64,000 nucleotides of DNA from Ecdyonurus torrentis (lineage: Eukaryota > Arthropoda > Insecta > Ephemeroptera > Heptageniidae). The notes below the pieces were generated by a model. The model had not been told where the DNA came from and did not search any database. It worked only from the letters and a program-made list of their open reading frames with translations. Below are positions 36,549-51,678 of the stretch, in pieces. The stretch lies in NCBI GenBank assembly GCA_949318235.1, contig OX439128.1, positions 47,395,030 through 47,459,029 of the forward strand, in the 5' to 3' direction. The first letter of the stretch is position 1. Each line of letters starts with the position of its first letter. Position numbers and translations under genes: made by a program.

Positions 36549-36608
<60 letters not shown>
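36549..36608 (+). repeat. (GA)n microsatellite
   Basis: About 60 bp of AG. Confidence 0.97.
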
Positions 36609-36611
<3 letters not shown>

Positions 36612-39303
36612 AATATACTTTTATTCTTGATCTTGCATATATTTAGTACATATTATATATGTTTTTAACTGCTGAAAGCGGATCCCATATTTCAATGTCA
36701 CAAAAATACAACTGCTGCTATATCACAAGGGTGGTACTTATATGCAATAATTCAAAGTTACTTTATATATATTTTTGTAGAACGAAACTCTAAATAACAA
36801 TGTTTTATTATTTTTTATTATTCATTAATTTCAATCTTCCGTTACAAATGAAATATTTATAACTTTTTTTTTTTTTACTACTACATATATGATTATTTAA
36901 GTATTAAAAATTATCCTATACTAAAAAGTATAATTTCTATATTTTATATCGGTATAATATATTATAAAAAGGCACATCTTTTATATTGAGATGTTTAAAA
37001 AAAAATCGCGTGTATCATTATTTGATTTAGATTTCAAATATAAATTAGTTCATTTTTTTATGTTCTACTTTTACGTTATGAATCAAACTTCAATTCTTGG
37101 TATAATTCTCTGACTTCTTTATTGTTGCTCGTACTTTATGTATTGACTAAGAAAGTTAAATTAATGTGATGATTTTCTTCAAACTTTAAGTTTCCAAACA
37201 TTTATTTTCATTTTTTTTTTAAATTACAAATTTGTGATGCTTTTTTTATTTTTATTTTTTGTAAGTTATGAAATAACTCTATTATGATTTTTTTTAAATA
37301 AAGCTCTTACTTTCTTTAAAATTTAAAAATCAATCAAGTTTTTTGAAAAAAAAAAACTAATTTATTTTTGCAATAGGGTAAATATAGGACAATGAAGAAA
37401 GTGACCAAAAATGTTCTTCAACGTAGCAATAAATTTTACAATTCCTACCCACATTTTGCATTTTGTTTTAAATAACAATTTGGAACTATATGTATGATGT
37501 ATCGCATCATATTTAACATAACAGAAGAAAATCTAGATAAATTAATTTAGGGTAAATAGCTACAGTTTTATTATTATTTCAGTATTTTGAAGGAAATTAA
37601 AAATATTATTGCTCATGTAATTTTTTTCCCATAATAAAAATAACTTTGATTAGCTTGCTTAAATTCAATTAATGATTATTTGAAACAAAAGTGAAAAAGA
37701 AGCAATAAAATTCATTATTATAAATTTCATAATACCACAATATTCATTAACATTTTTTTCCTCACGCGCCCATTTATTTTAAAATGAATACACCTCTATA
37801 TAATTGAAAATAATTTCGAAGAATTTTTAAAATAATAATAAAAATAATGCAATAATGAATTGTAACTATAATACTAAAATATCTTAATTTTGAAATGTTG
37901 AATTAATTTTTATTTTATACATATATTTTTCTGCATGTAAAAATTTTGAATGCATATTGTTATTAATTTAAAATTAATTTAATATTATATTGTATTGTAT
38001 CAGAACACTTTTTGGTATAAAATATTATTAAAATAAATTTTAATTCAGTTAGAAATTATATAGTGTGGGATTTTTCTTTTCTTCTAAATATATTTAAAAA
38101 CATTAAGTATTTGCTTGAGGCAATGGTTGTACACCGAAGCGAAAAGTGAGTATATGAATCTTGTTGCAAATTTATTATGTTACGTGAGTGTGTGAGTAAG
38201 AGGGGGCGTCTCAGAGGTGAGAGTGTCGCAACAACCGCGGGAATAAAACGCGACTGAAGGACAACAACAATTTAGGAGACGACACTACTTTATGTTATAT
38301 TACTAAACATGAACACATGTGAGAGAATATTTTTATTAATTAAACTAATAAATTTAATTTTAACCTAATTAATTTTATTATGAAATTCTATACTTTTATT
38401 TATTTATTTATTTATTATAAAAAATGAAATAGCATTTTGGTAAAATAATTAAAGAGTATTATATTATTTATATAGTTAAAAAAAAATTTCATTATTTTAC
38501 ATAATTTTTTGGGCATGATAAAAAAGTCATCACTAAATAGGTTGTGACAACCCATCTATTTTTATTTTTTTCATTATAGTTTAATCTCCTCATTTTCTTT
38601 TAAATAAGATTAATGGATTTTTAACTATCTATTCATATATAATATGCATATATTTTTTTTCTCTATGCATTTATATAAAACGAGAGGATATCATTAATCT
38701 ATGATTTATATATTTTCAGTGATTATTATGTTGAAATTAAAAGTAGTTTTTTATACATATAGAAAAGAAAAAAAAAACTGTCAAAAGTATCTATTCATCG
38801 CGTTTCTATATAACCAGTTGTTGTTTGTATTTTAACGTATAGTTTGAGACAATAATTAGATATAAATAAAATCAGCACAAATTGGGTGTATTTATTGTTA
38901 ATGTTAATTTATTACTACTGGTATATAGAGAGGTAATAAAAATTATAACCCAAATAAAATAAATAAAGAGTATAATGCTTAATATATATTACTAAATTGT
39001 TTTTAATTTAAATTGTTTGTTTTTAAAATATATATCTTTTTTTTATGTAATATTTTATTCTATGATTTATTCTTATTTACCAATAATGTTAATTTATAAT
39101 TTTATGATACTATATCAAATTTTTATATGGATATTATCGAAATAAATAAATTAAAACATAAAAAATATTTTATAAATAAAAAAACCAGTATTATAACCAA
39201 TCAGTATGTAACATGTAACACTTCATAAAAAATATATATATAAATTAAATGCTGTTTTGCTCATCCTTAAAATAACTGGTTTAGTTTCGAAACCAAGTCA
39301 ATG

Positions 39304-39441
<138 letters not shown>

Positions 39442-40417
39442 TCCTCTCTTCATGATTTATTCACGATTAAATTTCTCATCACACACAACAAAAACAATCA
39501 AAAAAAATTTTTTTTTTAATTTTTTTTTTACATATATGACAACAGTAACTAAAACTTAACTTAAATTAATTTATGTATTTGTTATTTTAATTTTTTTTAA
39601 GGAATGTAATTTATTTATTTTGTTACTCTTTTGTTACCAGACTTTATAATAATATTGATGCGTCCTACATAAGTAAATCAATCATGAGAATCTTGTTTAT
39701 TCTGAGAAGAATCCTGTCTAGAAAAAAAGTAAGTAAAGTAACAAGAAATGCACTTTATACAATCAGTCCAATTAGACTTGCCCTAGGTGAATCTTATAAC
39801 ATTTTATCTATATAATAAGAACACTATCCTCATTATTAAACAAATAAATACAATAGCAATATAAATCACAACCTTTTTTTTTATTCTTCTTCATCTTTCT
39901 TTTCTCTTTTATATACTAATAAATATACTTATATTATACTCTATAATCTATATATTATATTAATTGATTTTTTATTATAATCTTCTTTTTTTTTTCCAAC
40001 AGTTAATTTAAATGAATAATGTATTTCTAATTGAAGAATATTATTAATATATTTCTAATATATTAATGATAATAAATTCACATCCAATATATTTATTTAT
40101 TAACATAATATAAAATTAGATCAAGGTTATTTGCAAGTGATGATTTATAAAATTTAATTTGATAATAAATTTTATTACGTAGAGTTATTTTTGTGTGTGT
40201 ATAGCATGTAGGTACGTTACAATGTTAATTTATTGGAATTTAAATAGTTTTTGAACAAGTGATTCACGTTTCATCAATGTGTTTAGCACAGAAAAAAAAA
40301 ATCTTTTAGCCCAATTAAAAGTGAACGTATTTTTTGTTAATTCTTTATTGAAAAAAGTTATTTTGATTTCATATTTTACTTTTACAAGATCAATATATAT
40401 ATATTACCTTCATTTTT

Positions 40418-40498
40418 GCACATTGAGAAGTTTTATAGGCATAGGAACCTGATAGGAACTTTCTGCACATTATGGAATTTTATAGGCATAGGAACTCT
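40418..40498 (+). repeat. Two-unit direct repeat, period about 47
   Basis: GCACATT, a variable segment, then TTTTATAGGCATAGGAAC occurs at 40418-40450 and again at 40465-40498, with a further ATAGGAACT between them. No array beyond two units. Confidence 0.75.
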
Positions 40499-41012
40499 CA
40501 AGTTGCTGAAGGACTTCTAAGTTTCCTAAGATTTTGATTAGATTGCATCTATTTGATATTATCTTCATATGAATTTTTGTTTTGTTTCTTGCTAACATAA
40601 TGAACTTTATATTTATATATTTTTGATGCTAGAATTTTAGAAACCATAATATAAAGTGAGTATTTTATTACTTTTATTGTTCTAAAATGTGTTTAAAATC
40701 TCGTAATGTTAATCAATTTACGAAGAATTAGTAACTTGTGTAGGATTAAAGTTTATAACCATGTTCCTGTTTAAAAGAAAAAAATACTTGTGAGAATAAA
40801 AAAAAAGTATCAAAATATTATAAGCTTGATTAAATTACAATAATAAGGCCATGCAAAAATAAATAAGCAGTGTAAAGATAAGGACATAAGATTTAAAGTA
40901 AATTCTGCTCTCCCACTGGTGTACTACTTTAACACACAACATTGTAAATAAACCATTTTCTTATTTGATATAATCTTTATTTTATGACTTAACTTAAGAA
41001 TATATAGTATCA

Positions 41013-41262
<250 letters not shown>

Positions 41263-42146
41263 TACTACATTTTAAATAATACCGTTATATTTAAAAAGCT
41301 ATATTCATACTTCTGAATTATAGCTAAAAGATAAAATATGCTTAAATTTGCTAAATAATAATAATAATGCATTTAAATAAATTTCAAAGAATGTAATGAA
41401 GGTTATATAGATAATAATTTCAAATGAAATAAAAATAATTTCCGACTGATCAGAAATAAAAAAAAGTAACTGGCCTGTTAACCTCGCGTGTTTTGTGAAT
41501 ATACATATGGATTTTAAATTGAGGATGGCTTGCTTGTTTGCTTGCTTGCTTGCCCTTTCACTCAATTGGCTATATGTACTGTATGTTACTATACTTTGGA
41601 TTATGGAGAACCCTTCTTCTAAATGACCTCGACAACGGTATATAACTCAAGTTAAAATTTTTTGACATACACCTCTTCGCATGCTCGTTTCAAATGTCAT
41701 GGTTATTTTCCACATGTCTGCTAGAGTCTTTCTGTTTCATCCTTGAATAATATATAATTCCGGATCTCATCCCTCTTCTAATTATCATATTTTATTTTAA
41801 ACCCTCCTTTAATAAGAAAAATAATGTAAATAAAAACGTGATAAGTATAATCTATTATAAATACTTTTAATATGCTGCCTATATTTCAAGTCATTAGTTG
41901 TTGTTTTTTCCTACTATACATAATTATTCAGTTATAATTCTGCACTAAAAAAAAAAATAATAATAACGTTCCCTCTGGCACCTTTAATATTCAACACTTA
42001 GATGAGCTAAAAATTCCATCATAAAATAATTTAGCTTGACAAAAAAGGGGGAAAAAATCTTGACCAATAAAAATTGCATTTCACATTATAATTTTTTTCG
42101 TCTCTTTTTTACTAAGAAATACTGAAAGCTTATAAGTCATAAAATC

Positions 42147-42149
<3 letters not shown>

Positions 42150-42196
<47 letters not shown>
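42150..42196 (+). repeat. (CT)n microsatellite
   Basis: About 47 bp of CT. Confidence 0.97.
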
Positions 42197-42200
<4 letters not shown>

Positions 42201-42399
42201 AATTATCCCTACTAATATTATAGAACTAGTAGCTGATTTTCCCGTTATATTAGTCATCATAAAATTATGAATTTTTACTATATTATAATAATAAATGATA
42301 ATTATTTTTAATGCATTTTATAGTGAGAAATTTAAGGCAGAAGGTTCTGAAATATTTTGTAAAATATTTAATAAACTTGTCATAATGATTTTTTACTGT

Positions 42400-42430
<31 letters not shown>

Positions 42431-43313
42431 AATTTAATTACGCGAATTTTTTTAGTAAGAGATAAATTTTCACTCTTTTTGTTAAAAATAACTTTAACGT
42501 CTTTTACTACTATGTAATTATTATTTATATTATTATTATTTTTTTATTACTTTTTTTTTTTTTTTTTTTTTTTTTCATTTTATACATTTAATTTTCATTT
42601 TTATTCAATATTTATATTTTATGTATTAATGCTCAAATCTAAAAGATGTAATACCGTAATCGTTTTATTTCCCTCCGTTCTCCAAAATATATTTCGCAAT
42701 TTTTTTTCTTATACTTACGACGCAGATGTAAAACAGATTGACCCCACAAAATTTTTGCCATGTTCCATGCCCTCATTATCTTGACCATTAATACCTTGGC
42801 CGTGGGCCTTGCTATATCAGTTCTCTTACATTTATATTATAACTTATTTATACTTAAGAAATAATATAATGTTAAACCAAAACTGTTATCATAATATAAT
42901 AAGTTTTATTTAGAAAGATAAGATTCCTCTTTTCATTCATAAAAAAAAAAATGGTTATAAATTTGCGTGTATTAAAAATAAATTCTTAGAAAATCTCTTT
43001 ATAATGAATATTCCATTATTTCCTTATGCAAATTAACTGTCTTGCTATTGTAAGCTTTTAAGTAAATGAGTAATAAAGTAACCATAATATTTTTTCACGC
43101 CGTACGGCTTCATAACAATGATAATAAAACACACGAGTTAAAACAACAATTAGTTACACCTTTAAAACTACTGGTGCTTATTTTTATTTACAATGATAAT
43201 TTTGTAGCCACGTAAAAAAAGTTTGAAAAAAGTTGCACTTTTTTCCTTCACAAATCTCATTTTTTTTTTTTTTTTTTTTTTTTTTGCAATCAAATTAGTG
43301 ATTAAATTATTAT

Positions 43314-43430
43314 GGGCTGTTCACAATAACGCGTAATTTCAATTAACTTTCACGTAAGAATTCAAGTAACATTGATTGTCATATCTTCACGTTAGAGTTC
43401 TGTGAATTTGTGCGTCATTGTGAACAGTCC
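43314..43430. mobile_element. MITE, family E (single copy here)
   Basis: 117 bp with terminal repeats GGGCTGTTCACAATAACGC and, inverted, GCGTCATTGTGAACAGTCC. ATTAT lies directly on both sides and is a likely 5-bp target duplication. The superfamily was not assigned; the ends differ from the TA-flanked elements. Confidence 0.8.
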
Positions 43431-43471
43431 ATTATGGAAAAAACGAATTTTATCCCAAAGTTTGCAACAAT

Positions 43472-43505
<34 letters not shown>

Positions 43506-44208
43506 AATGCAAGTCGTGAATTCTATCTCCCTTTTGCTTTACATAGAAATTAGATTTTAATAAAACATCGTAGTAATATATTTTTAATTCAAATTATATT
43601 ACTACATAAATTTCGTGACTAAATTAAATTAAAATATGTAATAAGTATAAAGTTCTATTTAAAAATAAAAAACAAAAATAGAAGGTATAAGAAATCGATG
43701 TATTATTAATAATATTGTAAGATCATGAGAAAAGATTATTGCGTAATTTTCAGCTGAACGTCATGTAACCAAAATTAAATTAGCCTCTAGCAAATACCTG
43801 TCCAGGTGAATATTAAGTGGATGAGATTTTGCTATATCAACTTTTTTTTTTCTGCTTAATCTTCTTTCTTTACTTAAGGGCCAGTGGGTCAGTAACCTTG
43901 ACCTTTTATGTGATTTTTTAAAACTACCGTCGTTCTCAAATACTAGCACACACATCGTATAAAATACGCTTTCATTAACATTCATATAGCACACAGATTT
44001 TTTATAAGTCAACAAAAAATACATATTATCGAAACAAAATCATCATTTTTCATATAATTTCCAAAATATTCTTTAAAAAAAAACACTTTAAAATGCTTTT
44101 TTTTGTCCTAACAATAAAGAAATCCACACATAAAACCAAATGACATGGATATTTAAGACCTGCGTGACTGAGTTATTTTTGTTGTCTGTTCTTTTTTTCT
44201 TTCCTCTT

Positions 44209-44246
<38 letters not shown>

Positions 44247-46608
44247 ATTAACTTTACTTAGAGCAATAAAAATAACACCTTTTTATAATATTACCTATAC
44301 TTTCTTTCAAAGAAAGGAAAGCATTCTTTATTCATTTGTATTATAAAAATATAAAGATTAGCAAAACGGTAAACGCCTTTTTCTTTCTTTCTTTTCTTTC
44401 TTTTTTCTTTTTTTTTTTTTTTTTTTTCCTTTATATTTTTTAAACATTATTGTTACAATGTGATAATGTTATTGTGTAATATTACAACAAAGATAAAAGA
44501 AGAAGAGGAAAAAAAATTGAAATCTTCTGATTTCAAAATTTAAATTAAAAAACGTGGATTACAAAATTTGGAAGAATAAAGAAAAAAGCAAATTGAAGGA
44601 AGATTTTTTTTAATGATAAACTTTTGTAAATCGTGTTGAACAGTTATAGTTTCATTTATATATTATAGCGATGATGTTCCATAACAATTAGAGATTCTAT
44701 ATAAAAGATAAAATTCTTATAGCGTATCAATTTTCAATATAATATAGTAAAAGCGATTTTTGTCTTCTTATTTCATAAGTTATTTTTATTATTATTATAA
44801 AAATTCATTAATATTTCACTTTCATCGGATAACAGTTTCAAAGGATCACGAGAGAAAAAAAGAGCACAAGATTTAATGTTTTTAAAATTTTACATTTTTA
44901 CCATAAATTATATTATATTGCATTAAAATATATAAAATGCATTTTTATTGTGAAGAAAATATTGAAATATCAAAATAAAACGTGAAGAATTCATTTAAAT
45001 ATACTGTAATAAATAATACTATCGTCACTATGAAACTACCCAACAAATTATTTATAAATTGGTATTTGAAAAATCACGAAACTTCATGTCTTTATCCTAT
45101 ACCATAAAAATAAATATATAGTTTTTTTTTTAGCATTTTTCTATCACTCTTTTACAAGTAATTGAAAATGTTAGGTTCATTAATCTCATTTATAGATAAT
45201 TAATTTAAAAGTATTCAAATCAAAATGTCATTTTTTTTTTCAATATGTTTAATTATTTTTCTTTTGTTTAAAATATTTCAAAATAAAAAATTTAAATATA
45301 ATATTGCAATATGATGGTATTTAAACGACAAGACAAAAATTTAAAAGAGTGAAAGACTATAATATATACATAATAATAAAGATTTCCCAATAGTATACAA
45401 TGCTTAGTTCATTGTTTCTAATTGAGCGCAGACGAAAGCATTGTTTTGTCGTGTTTGATGATAACAATGTACACAGGTAACCGCCCTCTAAGTCAATCGA
45501 CTCAAAAAAAATTATATATACCTACACGAAAAAAAAAAAAAAAAAAAACAGTAGCAAAAATATTAGAAATACACGCCCGATACGACTATGCGGAAATTTG
45601 TGTCACTTTTTTTTTTAATAAATAATTTATATTTTAATTTTAAATTTTATTTAAATTGAGATACAATGTGTGAGATTTTCAGCTTAAGGATTTTGTTGAT
45701 AGAAAACTATGTAAAAGACGATGACTTAGCAATATTATCACTTTTATATATCAAAAAGAAATACATGTATGTATATAAAAACTTAATATTTTACACAATA
45801 GATTTTTTTTTATCTTATAATTTTCAATCAATTTTCTAGAAAGAAAAAAGAAGAAGAAGAAATAAGTATGTATATTGCTACATGTATTAAGCAAATAGTA
45901 AATATTTTATTATTTAAGATAAAATACGTAACAATTCAAGGTAATGTTAAGAAAATTATGTAACATTACTTAACTGTAATGCTGTATAATGATATCTTAC
46001 TATAAAAGTACTATTTTTTTTTTAAATATAGGAAGGAAAAAATAAATGAAGCTCATACCGTATAATTTAATTCTGTCTTCTTCTTTCTAAATAAAAAGTA
46101 AAGATTTTTTTTACCAAGAATATTGCATAATATATATATATTTTTTTTTTGTTAACATTGGAGTAAAAAGTAATCTTGTGACTTGTATAGAATAAGTAAA
46201 GACATCATGAAAACTTTATTATTTCACAATTTTTACTTTTTAAGACACAAAATATAATGTCTGGTTGCTGATATATGAAACCTATTGTTTTCTGTAGAAA
46301 AATTGCACAGAAAGATAAAAATTCACTGTTTATTTTTTATTATTTTTTTAATATTTTTTCCATACTTAACTTTTTGTCCCATAAACTAGACACTATAGTA
46401 TATAACCTTCATTATTATAAAGAGATCCTGAAAATATTTTATGCGTGTGAAAGTACAATTTTCTATTATATTATTATTTTTTGTTAAATATTCAATTAAA
46501 TTAAATTAGCATTTTTATCTATATAAACAAATCTTAAGTTGTACATTTTATTTTTATGTATAATGTAGAAATGTTTCCACATATATAACGTGTAAGTGTA
46601 TTCACGTA

Positions 46609-46645
<37 letters not shown>

Positions 46646-48304
46646 CACAGCTTGATATCATCTCACTTACATAGAATGTGAATTACTGAGTGCTGGCTGC
46701 TGTAATTTTTGTTAATGTTACTTTAATTGCTTTCTCCCTGTAAGTAAAAAAAAAAAAAAAAAAAAAAAAAGACGAGGACTGCTTGTTGTATAAAGTGAAC
46801 GGATGGATATGTATCCGGGCAAAAATGAAGAACCTTCAATATACTACTTACACTGACTATATACTGAAATGTAATGAAGCAATATACCTTAAAGCAGAAC
46901 CATCCTTATTATTATTTTACGTAATGAAAGTATTATTAAGTAATTATTTGTATATTAAAGTATAGGGTCATCAGTTTCCGGACGAGGTCAACTACCCAGA
47001 ATTTTATTTTTTAAGTTTTTTAATCGTAAAAATATAATTCATTTTGTCTCTATTCTATAACTATCTATAAATAATAACTAATTATTATTAATGTTTAAAG
47101 ACAATAAACACAATTTCTATAAAAGTTCTATGTCTGATTTTCAATTGTTTTCTCTTGCCTATATATAAAACCTAACACATTCTAATTCTATGATAATAGA
47201 CCTAGGAGTGTATTTTTTGTGTTTCAAACAACTTTTGAAGTAGCTTGTTTAAAGTAATAAGTATACTCAGAAATTTAAACACAGTAATTTTAATTTATAT
47301 TGAATTAATATATCAATTTTAAGTAACTGTATTAGGTTAGTTTATTTGATATATCATGATATGATATAATTCATGTGTTGTCATGATCAAGAGACAAAAA
47401 TTATTAGTTATTATTTTTTAAAAAGGCTTTGGAATAGCATTAGTTCATTTTCAATCCTAAGATTTAATCAAAACAGTACTGACAATATATTGCTTAAAAA
47501 GGGAAATAAAAGTAAATAGTAAATAGATGCAGATTCTATTGTATGATGGAAGGAATGAGAAATAGAAGAAATAATGTTTGTACAACCCTTGCTAAAGTTG
47601 ACAGAGTCATGTGTTCAACTACCTAATTAGGCTAATTACGGAAACAAAGAATCAACCTGACCTTCCTTAACTTTGTAATTAATATCTTAGAATTGCAGTT
47701 GATCTGCATCGGCCCTTGCTCACACTCAACCCTAATTCAAAAGTTTCACAAAAGTTGTTTGCTTTTCTGCATATTATAGTTCTATTTCAATCATGCACCG
47801 CAAACCTTCTTTAACAAAGTATTAAAAGCTCAGGTTATATATAAAAAAAAATCTCATCTGTGTCTTTAAAAATGAGAGATAAAAGAGTAGCTTTTATTTG
47901 CAAATTCACCCCAGAAAACTTATCACTGTAATTTGTTGTTATTTACTCTAACAAAGATACGATACATCTTTGACTATATATAATCTCCTTGAGGGGTAAG
48001 CTAGGACCACTATAATTATACTTATAGTTCTAACAAACATGCATTGTTAAAATATGATCGTGTATCGTGTCACGCATCACATAACAATAGATTAATAATT
48101 GAAATACAACACAAAAATGTTAAATAATAATTATTCATCAATTATTTTGTATAAATAGAATTATTAAACTAACACTATGTAAAAAAGAGGAATACAAATT
48201 GACATATAAAGTATAAGACACTTAATAAATATGGTCTTTAGTTAAATAAATGAGATACATGAACAATAGAGAAGGCCTTTTATAAAAATATTTAAGCCTG
48301 CAAG

Positions 48305-48338
<34 letters not shown>
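48305..48338 (+). repeat. Poly-A run of 34
   Basis: Thirty-four consecutive A. Confidence 0.9.
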
Positions 48339-48339
<1 letters not shown>

Positions 48340-49355
48340 CAGAGAAAGGGTAAGGCACATACATAAAGATAATGATAATGATGACCCATATTGCTAAATT
48401 TTCACAGACTTCTCTTGCTTTTGCTTGCTACGCCTTTGCTTTTTTTTTTTTTTTTTTTTACCTTATTGTGTTTGCCTTCAGTGGGGGCGGGCGGGGATGT
48501 TCTCTAAATTTTATTTCAAAGATGCTGCTTCATAATATATGTAAACACTTTCTCTCTATCGTCTTTCATCAGGGAGGTTGATATTAAACGCCCATATTAC
48601 ACCGGAAATAAAATATGGTATTAAAAAAAAAAAAAAAAAAAAAAAAATCCACTCTCCTTAAAATATAGTACGAAGTTATTTTTTATATATATGTACAAAT
48701 TTTATAATTATTATTCATTAATGAATACATCACGATTTTAACTTTAGGGCATTAATCTTTTTAATAACTTGCAATATTTTTAAAAGACATTTTTGTAAAA
48801 AATAAAATATTTCTCTTAATTAATTATCAAACTTTCTTCCATAAAAAAATTAAAATTTATTATTTTAGCACAACTTTAAAAAAAAAATCTAATAAGTAAT
48901 AAGCTAATAAGTATTCATATAATATCTTGATATATATTTTTTCCAGTATATTTCCTTGAATTTTTAAACGCAAATATAATTTTACTTTATTTATAATTAT
49001 GTAGTTATATTATTTAAAAGAAAATAATTCACATATATATAAATATATAAATTACTGTATGATTTAATATGATATATTTACAACGTATTACTTTGAATTA
49101 AATAATAAAAAATATAAAAAATAAATATTTTATCTATAAATCTTTTACATGGAAAGTTTATAGATTATTAAATTATATTATTATTACTTTCTCCATACTG
49201 TATATATTCACATATGTTGGAATATGAAAAATTGGAGAGGATTAAAGAGCAGCTCATATAGATTTTCAAATAACAAGTTCATCATGATGATTAAGTTTGA
49301 TGTAGAGAGAGAGGAAAATGTATGAATGACGATGATTTACAAGACATATTGAGGT

Positions 49356-49382
49356 AGAGAGAGAGAGAGAGAGAGAGAGAGA
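49356..49382 (+). repeat. (GA)n microsatellite
   Basis: About 27 bp of AG. Confidence 0.95.
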
Positions 49383-49985
49383 AATGCTACTTTATAATGT
49401 CACTTTTAATATATAGATATAGAAAAGGTGCAGCATAAAAAAAATGCATTATAAAGGTGAGATTTCACAGCGTGAATACAACTTGCATGCATATCATTTA
49501 ATAGTGATCTTCACGGGCATAATTATTGTCAATTTGTCATTTTAAGTTACTTTTAGTAGCAGTAAATATAAAAATAACACTCTTTGAAATAGTTTTTTAG
49601 TTAAATACGTTGTAGATAATTTTATTATTTTACTACACAAAAACGTTTAAAATTAAGCATGTTAAAGTGAGCAAAATGTTTAGAAGTGAGTACAGTACTG
49701 TAAACCATTCCTATTTATCATTCTTTAAAAATTCTGAATATTATCTACTGCACCACACGGAAAAAAATTGCTATTAATGGCGCAGCAGGTACTGTACATG
49801 AATTAAGATAATCTGGTCACCTAAAAATAGGTAAATTTATCTGTGGTATTTTAACATATTAAATTTTCTGTATTTATATATTATTATTGGCTTACATTTA
49901 TGGTCAAGGTTCACGTAATAGGGTTGGAAAAGCCCTGTATGCGACTTTAATAAAGTTTTATTATGATTTTAAATTCTTTAAATTG

Positions 49986-50250
49986 CAATGAGGAAGTTTC
50001 CATAAAACTAAGACCCTGTTTTGAGCACATTTTTTGAAAGAGTATAAAATTTGCAGAAGACGATCTCAAAAATGACATCAGGGTCTTCTAGGGGGAGACA
50101 GTAATCGAGCACTTTTTATAGGCGAATTAATCACTGAAATGTAATTAATAAAGGTAAATATTGACTTTAATGGAATCTACTGGTTATACTACCGTACTAT
50201 TTCTAAAAATGTGCTCAAAACAGGGAAACTTCATGGAAGCTTCCTCATTG
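49986..50250. mobile_element. MITE, family F
   Basis: 265 bp with terminal repeats CAATGAGGAAG(T/C)TTCCAT and a second inverted block CCCTGTTTTGAGCACATTTT, interrupted by a short mismatch. The non-coding interior contains GGGTCTTCTAGGGGGAGAC. It is the first of three elements in a row. Confidence 0.82.
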
Positions 50251-50263
50251 GTAAGCATTGGCT

Positions 50264-50395
50264 TGGAACAGGTATTAATATACTACAATGTCACCTAATT
50301 CAGGTAAAAACATAACACAATAAAGTTGTGACAGATTAAATGATATTTTACCTAGATTTGGTGACGTTGTATAGTATGTCAATATACCTGTTCCA
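50264..50395. mobile_element. MITE, family G
   Basis: 132 bp with arms TGGAACAGGTATTAATATAC and inverse, then an inner pair around GTCACCTAA/TTGGTGAC and AGGTAAAA/TTTTACCT. It starts only 13 bp after family F ends. Confidence 0.78.
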
Positions 50396-50438
50396 GGTGA
50401 ATAATTACCTATATTGCAATATACAGGATTCATGTATG

Positions 50439-50594
50439 TACAGTCATTCCAATAAAAAATGAAATTCTATTGGCATATGGGAATAACATGTATTTAGATT
50501 AGATAGTCGAGTTTTGCGTCAAATGAAATCTCCATCTGATTGCATTGAATGGCCATAAGCCAATACAATTTCATTTTTTATTGGAATGATTGTA
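50439..50594. mobile_element. TA-flanked MITE, family B, copy 2
   Basis: 156 bp from TA to TA. Terminal repeats CAGTCATTCCAATAAAAAAT and inverse ATTTTTTATTGGAATGATTG are nearly perfect. The interior matches copy 1 at 3662-3822 in opposite orientation. It is better preserved than copy 1, so probably younger. Confidence 0.88.
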
Positions 50595-51678
50595 CCTAGC
50601 TGCCATTAGTATAGTAATTTTTTTCATTGCATTACCTCAATAAACTAATTACTATTAAAGTCATAACAGAAAGATAAAGTACACTTCATATTACATACAT
50701 ATATTATACCTGGAAAGATTCTTAACAATAAGAGCATATAATTATTAAAGGGCGAAGATGCATACGATCTTCATTGCTTTAGGCTTTTGAATATACGCCA
50801 AGCTCTCTCTTGTACGTTGTACGTACATATAGTTGTACAGTACATGTCATGTAACAAAGTTCATCATAGAGGTAACTAACTATATGTCATTTTTTTCTTA
50901 ATTAAAAATTATATATATCTCTCTCTACAAGCTTCATTTCCTTGACATATAAAGTTCAAAAACCTCGTATAACAAAAGTAAAAAAAAAAAAAAAAAAAAA
51001 ACTTTACAAAAAATGGTGTACTTTTACTGACATCCTATACTGATATAATATTATAGAAGTAATATTTCAAATGTTTTATTATTATTTTATTGGAAACTAT
51101 GCTGAATTTTACTTTCAATCAATAAATAATTCTTGGTATAAATTTAAAAAAAACAACTATTATTCTATATCATACATAGTGAAACCTCAATATTATTTAA
51201 TTATTTATTTAATTATGAATATAAAATTTAAATATTAACTGGAAATATTAATCAGTATATGATGGGAAATAATAATAATAAAAAATTTGTACGTGTTAAA
51301 ATTTTATCTTGAGTGTCCTAGTTATTAAGCCATCAAATTAGTAGAAGATTCTCGCTACCTATTTCGTGAGAAATCGCGTATCTATACGTATACGGCGCAT
51401 ATTTTTGACAAAATATGTTTCCTGTAATTCAATATAGCAGATTTGTATTATTAATGTTTCCACAATAACATTTGATATACGTGGATAAAATTTCTATGCG
51501 GATCAACAGTCTATAAATTATTTCAGTTTAACAAAACGAGTTAGAAACAACTTTGATATCTTATACCTTATACATATGTTATTGAAGCGTAACCATCAAT
51601 AGGCTAAATAATTATTGATCATAATACAATACGAACTTAATCCTTGGACTCTGACTCTACATGAGGGGTTGCATGAAA

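Larger units (their letters stand above)
43431..49985. other. Gene-free stretch
   Basis: AT-rich DNA with A/T runs (43474-43503, about 44214-44244, 46615-46640, 46747-46770, 48305-48338, about 48620-48647) and a short (GA)n at 49356-49382. Less AT-rich patches at about 45420-45610 and 47580-47760 have no recognised coding content. Confidence 0.5.

Noticed and set aside
40418..40498. CRISPR-like spaced repeat
   Set aside because: Only two units, in eukaryotic DNA with introns and microsatellites. No array.
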